From Acanthaster planci (Eukaryota; Echinodermata; Asteroidea; Valvatida; Acanthasteridae), in NCBI RefSeq assembly GCF_001949145.1, contig NW_019091360.1, positions 2,587,916 through 2,601,095 of the forward strand: DNA of 13,180 nucleotides, given 5' to 3'. Below the pieces are notes generated by a model, which was not told the origin of the DNA, searched no databases, and worked only from the letters and a program-made list of their open reading frames with translations. Positions 1 through 7,039 of the stretch are shown one piece after another. The position numbers and the translations under genes were made by a program. The stretch's first letter is position 1. The number at the start of each line of letters is the position of its first letter.

Positions 1-860
1 CTGGTGTCCCACAACGTATTTTTGCTATACATGTACATGTACGTGAATGGCATCTGAAATGGATTTTACATCGAAAGTACATGTACGTCTATTCACAGAC
101 GACTGTATCCTTAACAGACAACCATGGCAAATGAAGTTCAAAAGTCTAAATGTTACACCATGCAAATTACCCACATACCGGTAAAGAAGCCAATTCTGGA
201 AGATTACAAGTTGGGGGGATACGACACTACAAGCTGTAACCTACCACACTTACATGTACATGTACTTAGGAGTCGGGACTCAACAACAAATTATGCTGGG
301 CAACTCAGACTGAAAGTATTACAGCAAAAGCTAACCAAATTCTAGGTCTGTCTACAGTAGCTGTTCTTCTGAAGTAATAGCGAGGGCTTATAAAACACTA
401 GTCAGACCTCGTCTAGAGTACTGTTCATCAGTCTGGGATCCCCGTCATAAGAAACATAAATTACAGCTGGAAGGGGTTCAACAAGGATCTGACTGATTTG
501 TCCTCAACAACAACACTGAGGGAGAGTGTCACCAAAATGCTGTCCCAACTGGAATGGGAACCCTTGGAACATTGTAGAGCAGCCCAGAGATGACCCTCCT
601 CTACAAATCTGTCAACAAAATCGTTGCCATCAATACCGACTGTACATGTACTGTACATGTACCAGGCCAAACCAAACCATTCAACAAGACAACAGGTACA
701 TGTAGCAATCTCTTTCATCAAATCATCTGCACACAAAGACTGCTACAAGTTCTCATTATTCCCAAGAACTTTTGCAGAATGGAATAAATTACCACCGGCA
801 ATAGGTCACGCACCAAGCACTGCAAAGTCGCAACCTCAGTCTCTTAACAATCGGCCATAA
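1..860 (+). pseudogene. Decayed 3' portion of a non-LTR retrotransposon reverse transcriptase (5' end cut by window)
   Basis: Seen in several frames, in the order expected for a LINE-type RT: GVPQ at 3-14; MASEMDFTSK then RLFTDDC at 86-106, the FADD-type catalytic loop with two Asp; WQMKF at 125; KCYTMQITH about 148-174; HTY..LGV about 245-270; ITAKANQILGL about 321-345; AYKTLVRPRLEYCSSVWDP at 386-442; VTKMLSQLEWEPLE about 528-570; then YKFSLFPRTFAEWNKLPP about 744-800, with a stop at 858-860. The RT once copied element RNA into the genome. The frame changes at least seven times and there are internal stops (about 377, 493, 591), so it is inactive. About 25 codons usual between the TDD loop and WQMKF appear deleted. 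The motif order fits the CR1/L2/Jockey group, but the clade was not resolved. It is riddled with ACATGTA words. Confidence 0.85.
28..704. repeat. Palindromic ACATGTA/TACCGGTA words inside the RT remnant
   Basis: ACATGTA occurs at 29-35, 35-41, 79-85, 252-258, 258-264, 644-650, 655-661 and 698-704, and TACCGGTA at 176-183. Several sit exactly between residues normally adjacent in this RT family: HTY and LGV are separated by Met-Tyr-Met-Tyr (12 bp), KV and RLF by His-Val (6 bp). They look like added hexamer units rather than decay by substitution. Confidence 0.7.
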
Positions 861-1604
861 ATAGCCACCTGGGGCAAAAATGTCTACATGTAGTTTATTC
901 ATAAATTGGTTGACTGATTGGCTAAAAAAATAATCCAGCAGAAAAGTCGCGCAATTCATCATTCTGCCAAAAAAAAAAAAAAATCAACTTTCTAAGCCGT
1001 CGTCAGCCAGGAATTGACGTTTGGAGCACAATGAACAGCGCCCTCTACTTTTGAGATGTGTAGAGTACTTTTAATATGTGATTGTTGCCGATGATGTCAG
1101 GCTCAACGCTCAGTGTCATCGCATTTGCTTGTATGCCATCGGCTTCAATGTAACTGTGTGATCTTTTTGTGCAAAGTCAAGTCATAATTTGAGGGATATT
1201 ACACAGCTTAGGTGGAATTTAAACTGAATAGTCGAGAAATGTAGCTTTTTTGTCAGGGGTAATGTCAATTATTGATCCCAACGAAAGCTGGAGGGTCAAG
1301 AGATATTTTTGCAACAGTTGTAATGTAATAAAGGAACCAAACAATGACATTCCTAACAGCTTATGCTTATCTTGAACTGAGTGTTGTGTCATGGCCTAGA
1401 ATAGCGGATAAGAGAGTTTTTCAAATCGCCTAGCGATTGGCCAACTTGGGATATTTGATTTGGAACTCAGCTCTTCAATTGTGAAATATTTCAACACGTT
1501 TTGTGTGGTTTTTATTTCAATAGAAAAGTTGATTGAATCTTTTGGCAAAGACCTCTGAAAAATATGGTAAACACTAAAAATTAAAAATGTGTTTTTCTAT
1601 GCAG
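861..1604. other. Non-coding interval, mostly featureless
   Basis: No convincing gene. It holds an ACATGTA word (886-892), an A tract near 969-983, a CTCF-core-like site (1037-1046) and a weak first-exon candidate (1091-1130). Stops are frequent in all frames elsewhere. Confidence 0.5.
1091..1130 (+). CDS. Very tentative first coding exon of gene P
   Basis: Two consecutive ATGs open a frame reading MMSGSTLSVIAFA, which looks mildly signal-peptide-like, up to a GTATGC donor at 1131. One leftover base would fit the phase of the exon at 1605, giving a continuous frame. The start context is poor and the segment is short, so chance is a strong alternative. Confidence 0.15.
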
Positions 1605-1647
1605 ATAAAAATCATGACAGAACAGTATTCGCTGATGTCTGGGTCAG
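1605..1647 (+). CDS. Candidate internal exon of gene P (43 nt)
   Basis: A strong acceptor (tttttctatgcag) precedes it and a donor (TCAG then GTAGGG) follows. Two frames are open. The one reading NHDRTVFADVWV leaves two bases (AG) that join with the exon at 1768 to make Ser, giving FADVWV-S-TPFIV. The protein family is not recognised. The exon is short, so the call rests on the splice signals and on phase agreement with the next exon. Confidence 0.4.
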
Positions 1648-1767
1648 GTAGGGTTTTTAACTACTGTGTTCTGCTCAGTCACTTTGTGGTTACATGATAA
1701 CACATCCCGTCTTTGTGTGGAAATTTACTAGAGATGAAAGATCACAGATTTAAGGATATCAAAACAG

Positions 1768-1863
1768 TACACCGTTCATTGTCATCAGTGCCAACCTCAC
1801 ACTCAAAATCTGTGACCTGGAACTGAATCCAGCCAAGGCCAACATGAGCAGCTTGATTTACAT
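1768..1863 (+). CDS. Candidate internal exon of gene P (96 nt)
   Basis: Reads TPFIVISANLTLKICDLEL followed by NPAKANMSSLIY, with a protein-like mix of residues: a hydrophobic beta-like strand, then a polar stretch. The donor at 1864 is GTAAGC, a strong match. The acceptor (caaaacag) has a poor pyrimidine tract, so the 5' edge is less sure. Phase is one base in and two bases out, which fits both the 1605 exon and the 2224 exon. The donor lies inside an ACATGTA word. No family was recognised. Confidence 0.5.
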
Positions 1864-2223
1864 GTAAGCCCTAACTTGATCCTACATGGACTCTTCCCAG
1901 AACATTAAAATGTACCGTTCATGTATCCACGGTTTTACTCCCACCTCCAGAACTGAAGATTTATCGTCTACTCCCTGCACTTTTCTTCAGGCTCGTGAAT
2001 AATAGTCCAGAGGGTGCTTTAGAGAAAGCGTTGGTTTATTATCAGAAGTACTGTACAATGTAAGCAGTAACAAGACTTGTGTTTGTTACATAGCAAACAC
2101 AGAGCTGTTTTGGAAATTTTTCTTTGAGTCTTTGAATAAAAAAAAAGAAAAGAGTGGAAAAAAGGTGACTAGACGGGCATTAAACCCAGTGCTCTTAAAG
2201 TACATGTACCGGTATGTCTGTAG

Positions 2224-2286
2224 GAAGCGTAAATTGCCATGGGATCTTGCACTGACTGGATGTCACCCTCTAGTTCCAATATCCAG
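2224..2286 (+). CDS. Candidate internal exon of gene P (63 nt)
   Basis: Bounded by an acceptor (gtatgtctgtag) and a near-consensus donor (ATCCAG then GTAAAG). Only one frame is open: KRKLPWDLALTGCHPLVPIS. Its phase needs two bases from the preceding exon, exactly what the 1768-1863 exon leaves, so the joint would read SSLIYM-KRKLPWD. It exits with two bases (AG), which does not directly fit the phase-0 candidates at 2577 or 2746. An unseen small exon, or a different splice choice, is therefore needed. Confidence 0.5.
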
Positions 2287-2535
2287 GTAAAGCATTATAA
2301 CTGTGCAATAAGCAGTTACATGTATCTTGAGTGAATGCATGCACTGTACATGACTGTAGATGTACACTGTATGTACAGTACACACACAGAAGACAGCGTT
2401 ATGGGTGTGCATTGATTTTATTTGAGTGAAAGGCTACTAAATGTTATGGTATTTTTGTCATCGCCAGGTCACGTACACGTATGTAAATGTATGTGAAAAA
2501 AAGCTACATGTTCATATATTAACGCCTTGGACATT

Positions 2536-2543
2536 TGACGTCA
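2536..2543. promoter_or_regulatory. Full-consensus CRE palindrome TGACGTCA
   Basis: An exact TGACGTCA, the consensus CREB/ATF site, lies in a candidate gene P intron. One exact octamer in 13 kb is only a mild surprise, and no function is shown. Confidence 0.3.
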
Positions 2544-2576
2544 ATGTTTATTTTTTTAATTGATTGGTATTTCAAG

Positions 2577-2624
2577 ACTGAAAATGTCAGGATTGATTTG
2601 TCAGTGATTTTTGAAAAATTAAAG
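2577..2624 (+). CDS. Tentative exon upstream of the 2746 terminal exon
   Basis: A very strong acceptor (gattggtatttcaag) opens a phase-0 frame, TENVRIDLSVIFEKLK. Ending at 2624 gives phase 0 and fits the exon at 2746, but that donor (GTCTTT) is weak. A better donor at 2636 (GTAACT) breaks the phase-0 reading of the next exon. Boundary and reality are both uncertain. Confidence 0.25.
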
Positions 2625-2745
2625 GTCTTTTCATGGTAACTTCCAGTCTAATGATCATCAGCTTCAAACATCACACGTGTTCTTTGAGTAAAGGTCATCA
2701 TACAGTAAATGATCAGATTTACCAATTTTCAAGTTTTAATTACAG

Positions 2746-2856
2746 CAAACTGAGCCAGAGACATCTATTGAAAATGCATGTTTGACATTTTTCAACCTGC
2801 TGCTAGAGGGCGGTGGAGAATTTCATGAAGTCAATGCTCACAGTTTCGAAGAATAA
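2746..2856 (+). CDS. Candidate 3'-terminal exon of gene P (36 codons plus stop)
   Basis: The acceptor (caagttttaattacag) is excellent. The frame starts QTEPETSIENACLTFFNLLL and continues EGGGEFHEVNAHSFEE to TAA at 2854-2856. The frame is long for this AT-rich DNA and protein-like. Phase 0 at the start does not fit a direct join to the 2224-2286 exon, so it may follow the 2577 candidate or belong to another transcript. A CTCF-core-like word (2805-2814) falls within it. Paired AATAAA words about 410 bp downstream could end the transcript. Confidence 0.42.
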   Translation, partial: QTEPETSIENACLTFFNLLLEGGGEFHEVNAHSFEE

Positions 2857-3090
2857 TCTCTTGCTTGAGACTAACACTGTTAATAAGCAAGTTCGTATTT
2901 ACATGTACAGTGTACATGTACAGTATTACAAATTTAAATGATAAGGCACTTCCGGTTTCGACGGGAAGCAACAGTCACGTGATTTTACTTACATGTACAA
3001 GAGAAAAATGAAGACCTACATGTAAATTTTCTAATTGATTTTCTCTGGATTTTCAAGATTAAAATGATGTAAATTGACACCCACAGGTAA

Positions 3091-3117
3091 TGACATCATG
3101 AATCATGATGACATCAA
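3091..3117. repeat. Near-palindrome of bZIP-like half sites
   Basis: TGACATCA appears twice (3091-3098 and 3109-3116), flanking a TGAATCA-like centre. The arms are close to mirror images. TGACATCA is one C-to-T type change away from the CRE consensus. Confidence 0.4.
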
Positions 3118-3265
3118 GGTTTGGCATACATGTACCGGTAGATTTCCAAATAGTAGTCCAAATACCGGTACCTCCCAGGTTTGAAGGGAATCAGGTTTTA
3201 AAAAGGCCAAAAGCAGCATGTAGAATGGGCCTGTTTTATGTTAAATGGGTTAAAAGTGGAAAAAA

Positions 3266-3276
3266 AATAAAATAAA
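3266..3276 (+). promoter_or_regulatory. Possible poly(A) signal pair for gene P
   Basis: Two AATAAA hexamers overlap (3266-3271 and 3271-3276), 410 bp after the 2856 stop. They lie in an A-rich run, so chance is likely. Confidence 0.25.
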
Positions 3277-3302
3277 AAAATTAAAGTTTTAAGAAGAACA
3301 AT

Positions 3303-3383
3303 AGCTGTTTCGGCTATTGCCCTCAACAGCTAATTAAGACAAACAAGAGCTGTTTAAGCCGTTTCTAAAAAACAGCTAATAAG
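3303..3383. repeat. Four short inverted copies of AACAGCTAATAAG
   Basis: Forward copies (AACAGCTAAT...AAG) begin at about 3325 and 3370, and reverse copies (AGCTGTTT) at 3303 and 3348, so orientations alternate within 81 bp. The first also forms a hairpin with stem CAATAGC/GCTATTG at 3299-3319. Confidence 0.55.
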
Positions 3384-3610
3384 AAATGCCTCATCAAGTG
3401 TTTGACGGCCTTACTACTTTTCAGTGCATACTTACTCCAGGAGTATTCGATCAAAACATTTTTTAAATGCCTCACATTATGAAAATGAATGCTTTATTAA
3501 CAACCATAAAAGGATTTCTCATTTCCAAATTTAGTTCGGTCAGAACAATGCAACACTGTGATCAAAACCAGTATTACTACTCAGTCTACTAACACTGTAT
3601 TACTGGTAAC

Positions 3611-3725
3611 TTACAGATGTACTAGAATGTAAAATCTTCCATCTTGACAAGTCCAAGAACTCTTGTTCCAAGATGGACAGAGCACCCTTCTACAGGCATC
3701 CATGTAGGCACCTCTTCTCGTCAAC
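3611..3725 (-). CDS. Weak terminal-exon candidate on the minus strand
   Basis: On the minus strand a strong acceptor (tgattctccctcag) leads into one open frame of 37 codons, beginning LTRRGAYMDACRRVLCPSW and ending at TAA (3611-3613). No upstream exon was found. The arms of a hairpin (3638-3677) lie inside it. The residue mix is only weakly protein-like, so this may be chance. Confidence 0.2.
3638..3677. repeat. Short imperfect hairpin
   Basis: TCCATCTTGACAAG pairs with CTTGTTCCAAGATGGA across a 10-nt loop: a 9-bp stem, a 2-nt bulge, then 5 more pairs. It is too short for a typical animal microRNA precursor. Confidence 0.5.
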
Positions 3726-4399
3726 CTGAGGGAGAATCAGATAACAATCATGACTTTATTGAGTTTTTTAAAATGCTCCTAATCGTGGGGTAGATCTCAA
3801 GCTGGGACCAGACCGTTGTTCCGTGCACGCCACAATTAATGTTGCCAAGCACTTGGAGCCGGCCATATGCACATAAATAAAATGCCATGGTCATCACAAT
3901 TACTTGTTACATAAAATTGAAATGCAAGGATTCAATTTACAAAAAAAGTCCATCAACATCGAACAAAAACAAGCCATTGATCGATCAGACTGAAAGGAAT
4001 AAACACTTCGTAAACTTTGCCAGGGATCATTAGTGGTTCTAGAACATTTAGATTTGCATAACTTCTGTTAGTATTTTTGGTTCGATATCATATCCCAAAG
4101 TGAATGTTGTTTATCTTGCTGTGGTTAGTGGTTAAAGTAGTCCAGGTATAAGGACATCCTTAACTCTGAAATTTATGGAAGATAAAAATTTATGGCAATT
4201 TCCTTGTGTTGGAAAGTTTGAATGTCGAGACTTGTAATGAAGTCATGCAACCTCTCTTTAATTACATTTTCCGTAAAGACAGAATTGACTTGGGACCAAG
4301 TTGACTTTTATATCAATGTCCAAAATTTCACTATTTAAGGGCTATAAATATCTCCCACACTGTACCGAAAAGGTTTTAGTTATTTTTATCATGTTGCAG

Positions 4400-4465
4400 G
4401 AAAAAAGGAGGAAAAACATGCAAATCCCAGTAAAAGTGAATGAAGAGTTGCCCCTTTGGCCAGAC
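4400..4465 (+). CDS. Orphan internal exon with strong splice signals at both ends (66 nt)
   Basis: A long pyrimidine tract and gttgcag precede it, and the donor GTGAGT follows the codon for Asp. Of the three frames only one is open, and it is exactly 22 codons in phase 0/0: it starts EKRRKNMQIPVKVNEE and ends LPLWPD. It could belong to a transcript running past gene P's apparent end, or to an unrelated plus-strand gene. A 5486-5529 segment with a good acceptor and a GTACTG donor is a possible but weak partner. No family was recognised. Confidence 0.48.
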
Positions 4466-4563
4466 GTGAGTGCAATAAATGGAACAACCTCCGACCGCGA
4501 GAATATCAAAATGTTTCTTATGACATCCTCTCCAAGATCAGGTCAAAAAGAAAACAGAAAAAA

Positions 4564-4623
4564 TACATGTAGCCCTAGGCCAGTTTAAAAATCTACAAGC
4601 CTGCCTAGCTGGGGCTACATGTA
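4564..4623. repeat. 60-bp imperfect palindrome capped by ACATGTA words
   Basis: The left arm is TACATGTAGCCC then TAGGC, and the right arm is GCCTAG then GGGCTACATGTA, with 3-4 unpaired bases between the stem blocks and a loop of about 22 nt. Each end carries the ACATGTA word (4565-4571 and 4617-4623). It could be a tiny foldback element. Confidence 0.6.
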
Positions 4624-5485
4624 GGTCTATTTTCTTCATTTGCTCTCCTTCTTGGACTGGAGTTGCATAAATTGCATAGAATCATGCTGCATTTGGCACG
4701 GCAAAGGGTACAAAGTGGGTCACAAAGGTACATGTATAACCCTCACAATGTATGCCCAACTTAGTGGCCAAATTCCAGACAACAAGACTTGTGGTTGCAC
4801 TACACCAAATACGCGCCCAAGGCCCCATTGAAAATAGTGCAAAATCGTACCAAATAGCGCCACCTGTTGACTCTTGGGAAGTGGTTGGCCTCTGGTTTTT
4901 CACTGGAAATTCAAGAGTATGGCTAGAAGTTCGTTTTTTTATTTCAATTTTATCGGGGTTAGCCACGCGATATCTCTATGATCCCTCCTGATTATGGCAT
5001 GTCTTATTGTAATAACACTGTGGGATCACAAAATGTTAATGAGCTCGAGCGCAGAAATCCAACGATTTGCTGGAATGTGCCCTTGTCCGTCGTCACCATT
5101 GATAATGGAGATCAATGGTCGTCACACTTTAAAGTCACTTTGGTCCATTTCCACGTTGCCACATTTCCACTTCACCCCGTCGGTGCTTGAGCTGTTTGCC
5201 TCTCTAAAAGTGGGGAGCTCGGAGAGGGGTTTCCAAAAGGGCATGGAGGTTAACTCATTCACTCACTGTTAGCTACGTTGGTGAAATGAATAGTTGGCCT
5301 TGTATTGGGTTTACTGACATGTATTTCTCACCCTATGTTTCAAAGCGATACCAAATGATGTGAAGCTGTGAATTTAGGCCTACATGAAGTTACACAACTC
5401 ATTGGATTAACGAATGAAACAAAAATGAATGTTTCCCCAAATGTCCTAAGTCCTCCTCCTCTTCTATTTAAAATTTTCATTCAAG

Positions 5486-5529
5486 AAATTTCAGAGTTTG
5501 AATTACTTTTGGGTAACAAACAGAACCAG
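5486..5529 (+). CDS. Weak internal exon candidate (44 nt)
   Basis: A long pyrimidine tract ending attcaag precedes it and the donor ACCAG then GTACTG follows. Two frames are open, one reading ISEFELLLGNKQNQ. It is too short to be distinguished from chance without transcripts. Confidence 0.2.
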
Positions 5530-5882
5530 GTACTGATAGGCTTATTAAAAAAACAATGAACCTAAATCGTACGATCTGTGCTTCATCTCTGGCGATTATT
5601 TGATTCTGGTGAATAAGTACATGTACATGCATGCAACCTACATGTATGGTCAAAATAGGCCTTGTCTATAAAGTAAATTGAACATTTGCCTTTGCAAGCT
5701 ATCTGAAGCGGAACCTCTGACTTGGCTAGGTACTGTAGGATGGGTTACTCTATTACCGTGGTAGTTATCACATTTCCTGATCGAAATAAAGATTGCTGCT
5801 CACCTTCCTGAATTATCCTATCCTTGCTGTTGTTTAACTCTTACTTTTTAACTTGATTCATAAAATTTTGTTTGTGGTACAA

Positions 5883-5888
5883 TTTATT
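5883..5888 (-). promoter_or_regulatory. AATAAA poly(A) signal on the minus strand
   Basis: AATAAA lies 5 nt after the TAG of the candidate terminal exon at 5894-5995. A signal this close to the stop would mean a very short 3' UTR. Confidence 0.35.
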
Positions 5889-5893
5889 TTCCT

Positions 5894-5995
5894 CTACAAT
5901 AGCTCAGAAAATCTATGCGCGCACTGTATGCCAGCGGAGGTGGAGTCTCTATTATCACGGTATCCAGAAATGGTTTCGACGGCCTTTAAAGCACT
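5894..5995 (-). CDS. Candidate 3'-terminal exon, minus strand (33 codons plus stop)
   Basis: A very strong acceptor (attcttttataaacag) opens a phase-0 frame, SALKAVETISGYRDNRD then STSAGIQCAHRFSELL, to TAG. An AATAAA follows at once. A donor-like AAG-GTGAGG at 6165 upstream fits in phase (reading NSFLGSFNK before the join), giving a 165-nt intron, but the frame above it closes at a TAG near 6196. Reading through that intron is also open for about 56 codons, so the splice is not certain. No family was recognised. Confidence 0.33.
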   Translation of the reverse strand, partial: SALKAVETISGYRDNRDSTSAGIQCAHRFSELL

Positions 5996-6720
5996 CTGTT
6001 TATAAAAGAATAAAGATAAATAGAATGATTTTGTTTTTAGAGGAACCAAATAGCCTCAGTTTGTGATAATGTTCCATTTTACTTGTAATAGACTCCAATT
6101 TTCCAGTCCCCTCCTTAAAGATGCCAAATGCCGAGAGAACGAGATGGGAACCATTGCACTGCCTCACCTTGTTAAAGGAACCAAGAAAAGAATTTTTCTA
6201 GAATCACTTTTTTGTATCTCTGTGCTCTTCTTCCTTGTATGAAGACTATTTGACATCGTTTCAGAGTCAAGCAGAGGAAAGAAAGATGGCAGCCCCATAC
6301 ATTGCGAAAACGTTTCGTTTTCCTGCAAGAATCTGGAAGCAAATTTGTTTTTTTTAATTATTCTGTGGCAAGTGTTAGAGTCTTTAAAATATAATAAAAC
6401 CACTTATACAATATGTAGAAGTTATTTTGAAGTTGTTAACAGGTTAACACTTTGTTGACGCTACTTAGTAGGCTTAATATGTGTGTTGACGCTTGCTGAC
6501 GCCAAATAGCATGACCGCTCATTTTGTCTACAAAAAATACAGAGCATTTTCGCAGTTAAAACAGGCCTATGCCTTTAGGGTTTTAAACACCTTTGGCAAT
6601 TCTGAAATTGACTTAATGGGAACCTACATGTAGCAATTGATATCCAAGGGCAGGGTGGCATTAGAACTGTAGAAATAACTGTTAAGGAGATAAACGGTAG
6701 GTCATGACAGACACGGTCAA
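5996..6720. other. No secure gene
   Basis: The minus strand is open in more than one frame at 6165-6340, possibly upstream exon material of the 5894-5995 candidate, but no frame joins cleanly. The rest is AT-rich, with one ACATGTA word at 6626. Confidence 0.4.
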
Positions 6721-6756
6721 GGAGAAATTACGAATTTCGGAGAAATTACGAATTTC
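6721..6756. repeat. Two perfect copies of an 18-bp tandem repeat
   Basis: GGAGAAATTACGAATTTC is repeated exactly at 6721-6738 and 6739-6756, with a partial third copy following. Each unit contains the inverted repeat GAAATT-ACG-AATTTC. Confidence 0.85.
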
Positions 6757-6996
6757 GGAAAAATTGCATCTTTTATTTATTAAATTTATCAAAACTTTTT
6801 ACAGAAACATGTACAATTTTTCTCTCTGTTCCAATAAAACCTAGTAGGCCTATCCTCAGGCCATAAATTATTGATTAGGCCTAGGCCCCCTACCTGGGCG
6901 AATATCGCTGATTGGGAAATCACTGGCAATGAAAAATTCAAGCCTCTGTCACGTTTGTTCAACTAAAAGAAAAAAATGAAAGATTTCGGTGGGGAT

Positions 6997-7039
6997 GGGG
7001 CGAAGTGGAAACGGGGCGAAGTGGAAACGGGGCGAAGTG
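6997..7039. repeat. 16-bp minisatellite, about 2.7 copies
   Basis: GGGGCGAAGTGGAAAC is perfect at 6997-7012 and 7013-7028, with a third partial copy at 7029. A diverged inverted relative, with blocks such as TTTCCACTTCACCCCGT, lies at 5139-5183. This suggests a dispersed family that carries the repeat. Confidence 0.75.

Larger units (their letters stand above)
2857..4399. other. Intergenic or intronic interval with many short palindromes
   Basis: No secure gene. It contains ACATGTA words (2901, 2914, 2991, 3018, 3128), TACCGGTA words (3133, 3163), a bZIP-like palindrome (3091-3117), the AACAGCT inverted-repeat cluster (3303-3383), a hairpin (3638-3677) and one weak minus-strand exon candidate (3611-3725). 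Confidence 0.5.
4624..5893. other. No secure gene; possible dispersed repeat material
   Basis: Several short open frames overlap on both strands at 4640-5272, which is typical of low-stop non-coding or repeat-derived DNA. A CTCF-core-like site lies at 4856-4865, ACATGTA words at 4730, 5619 and 5640, and a segment at 5139-5183 resembles the inverted 7-kb minisatellite. No gene is supported. Confidence 0.45.

Noticed and set aside
3638-3677. microRNA precursor
   Set aside because: The hairpin is only 40 nt with a bulged stem, too short for a typical animal precursor.
4640-5272. Several overlapping frames of 63-94 residues on both strands
   Set aside because: There is no clear splice pairing, no recognised domain, and openness on both strands at once. 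Low stop density or repeat origin explains it better.
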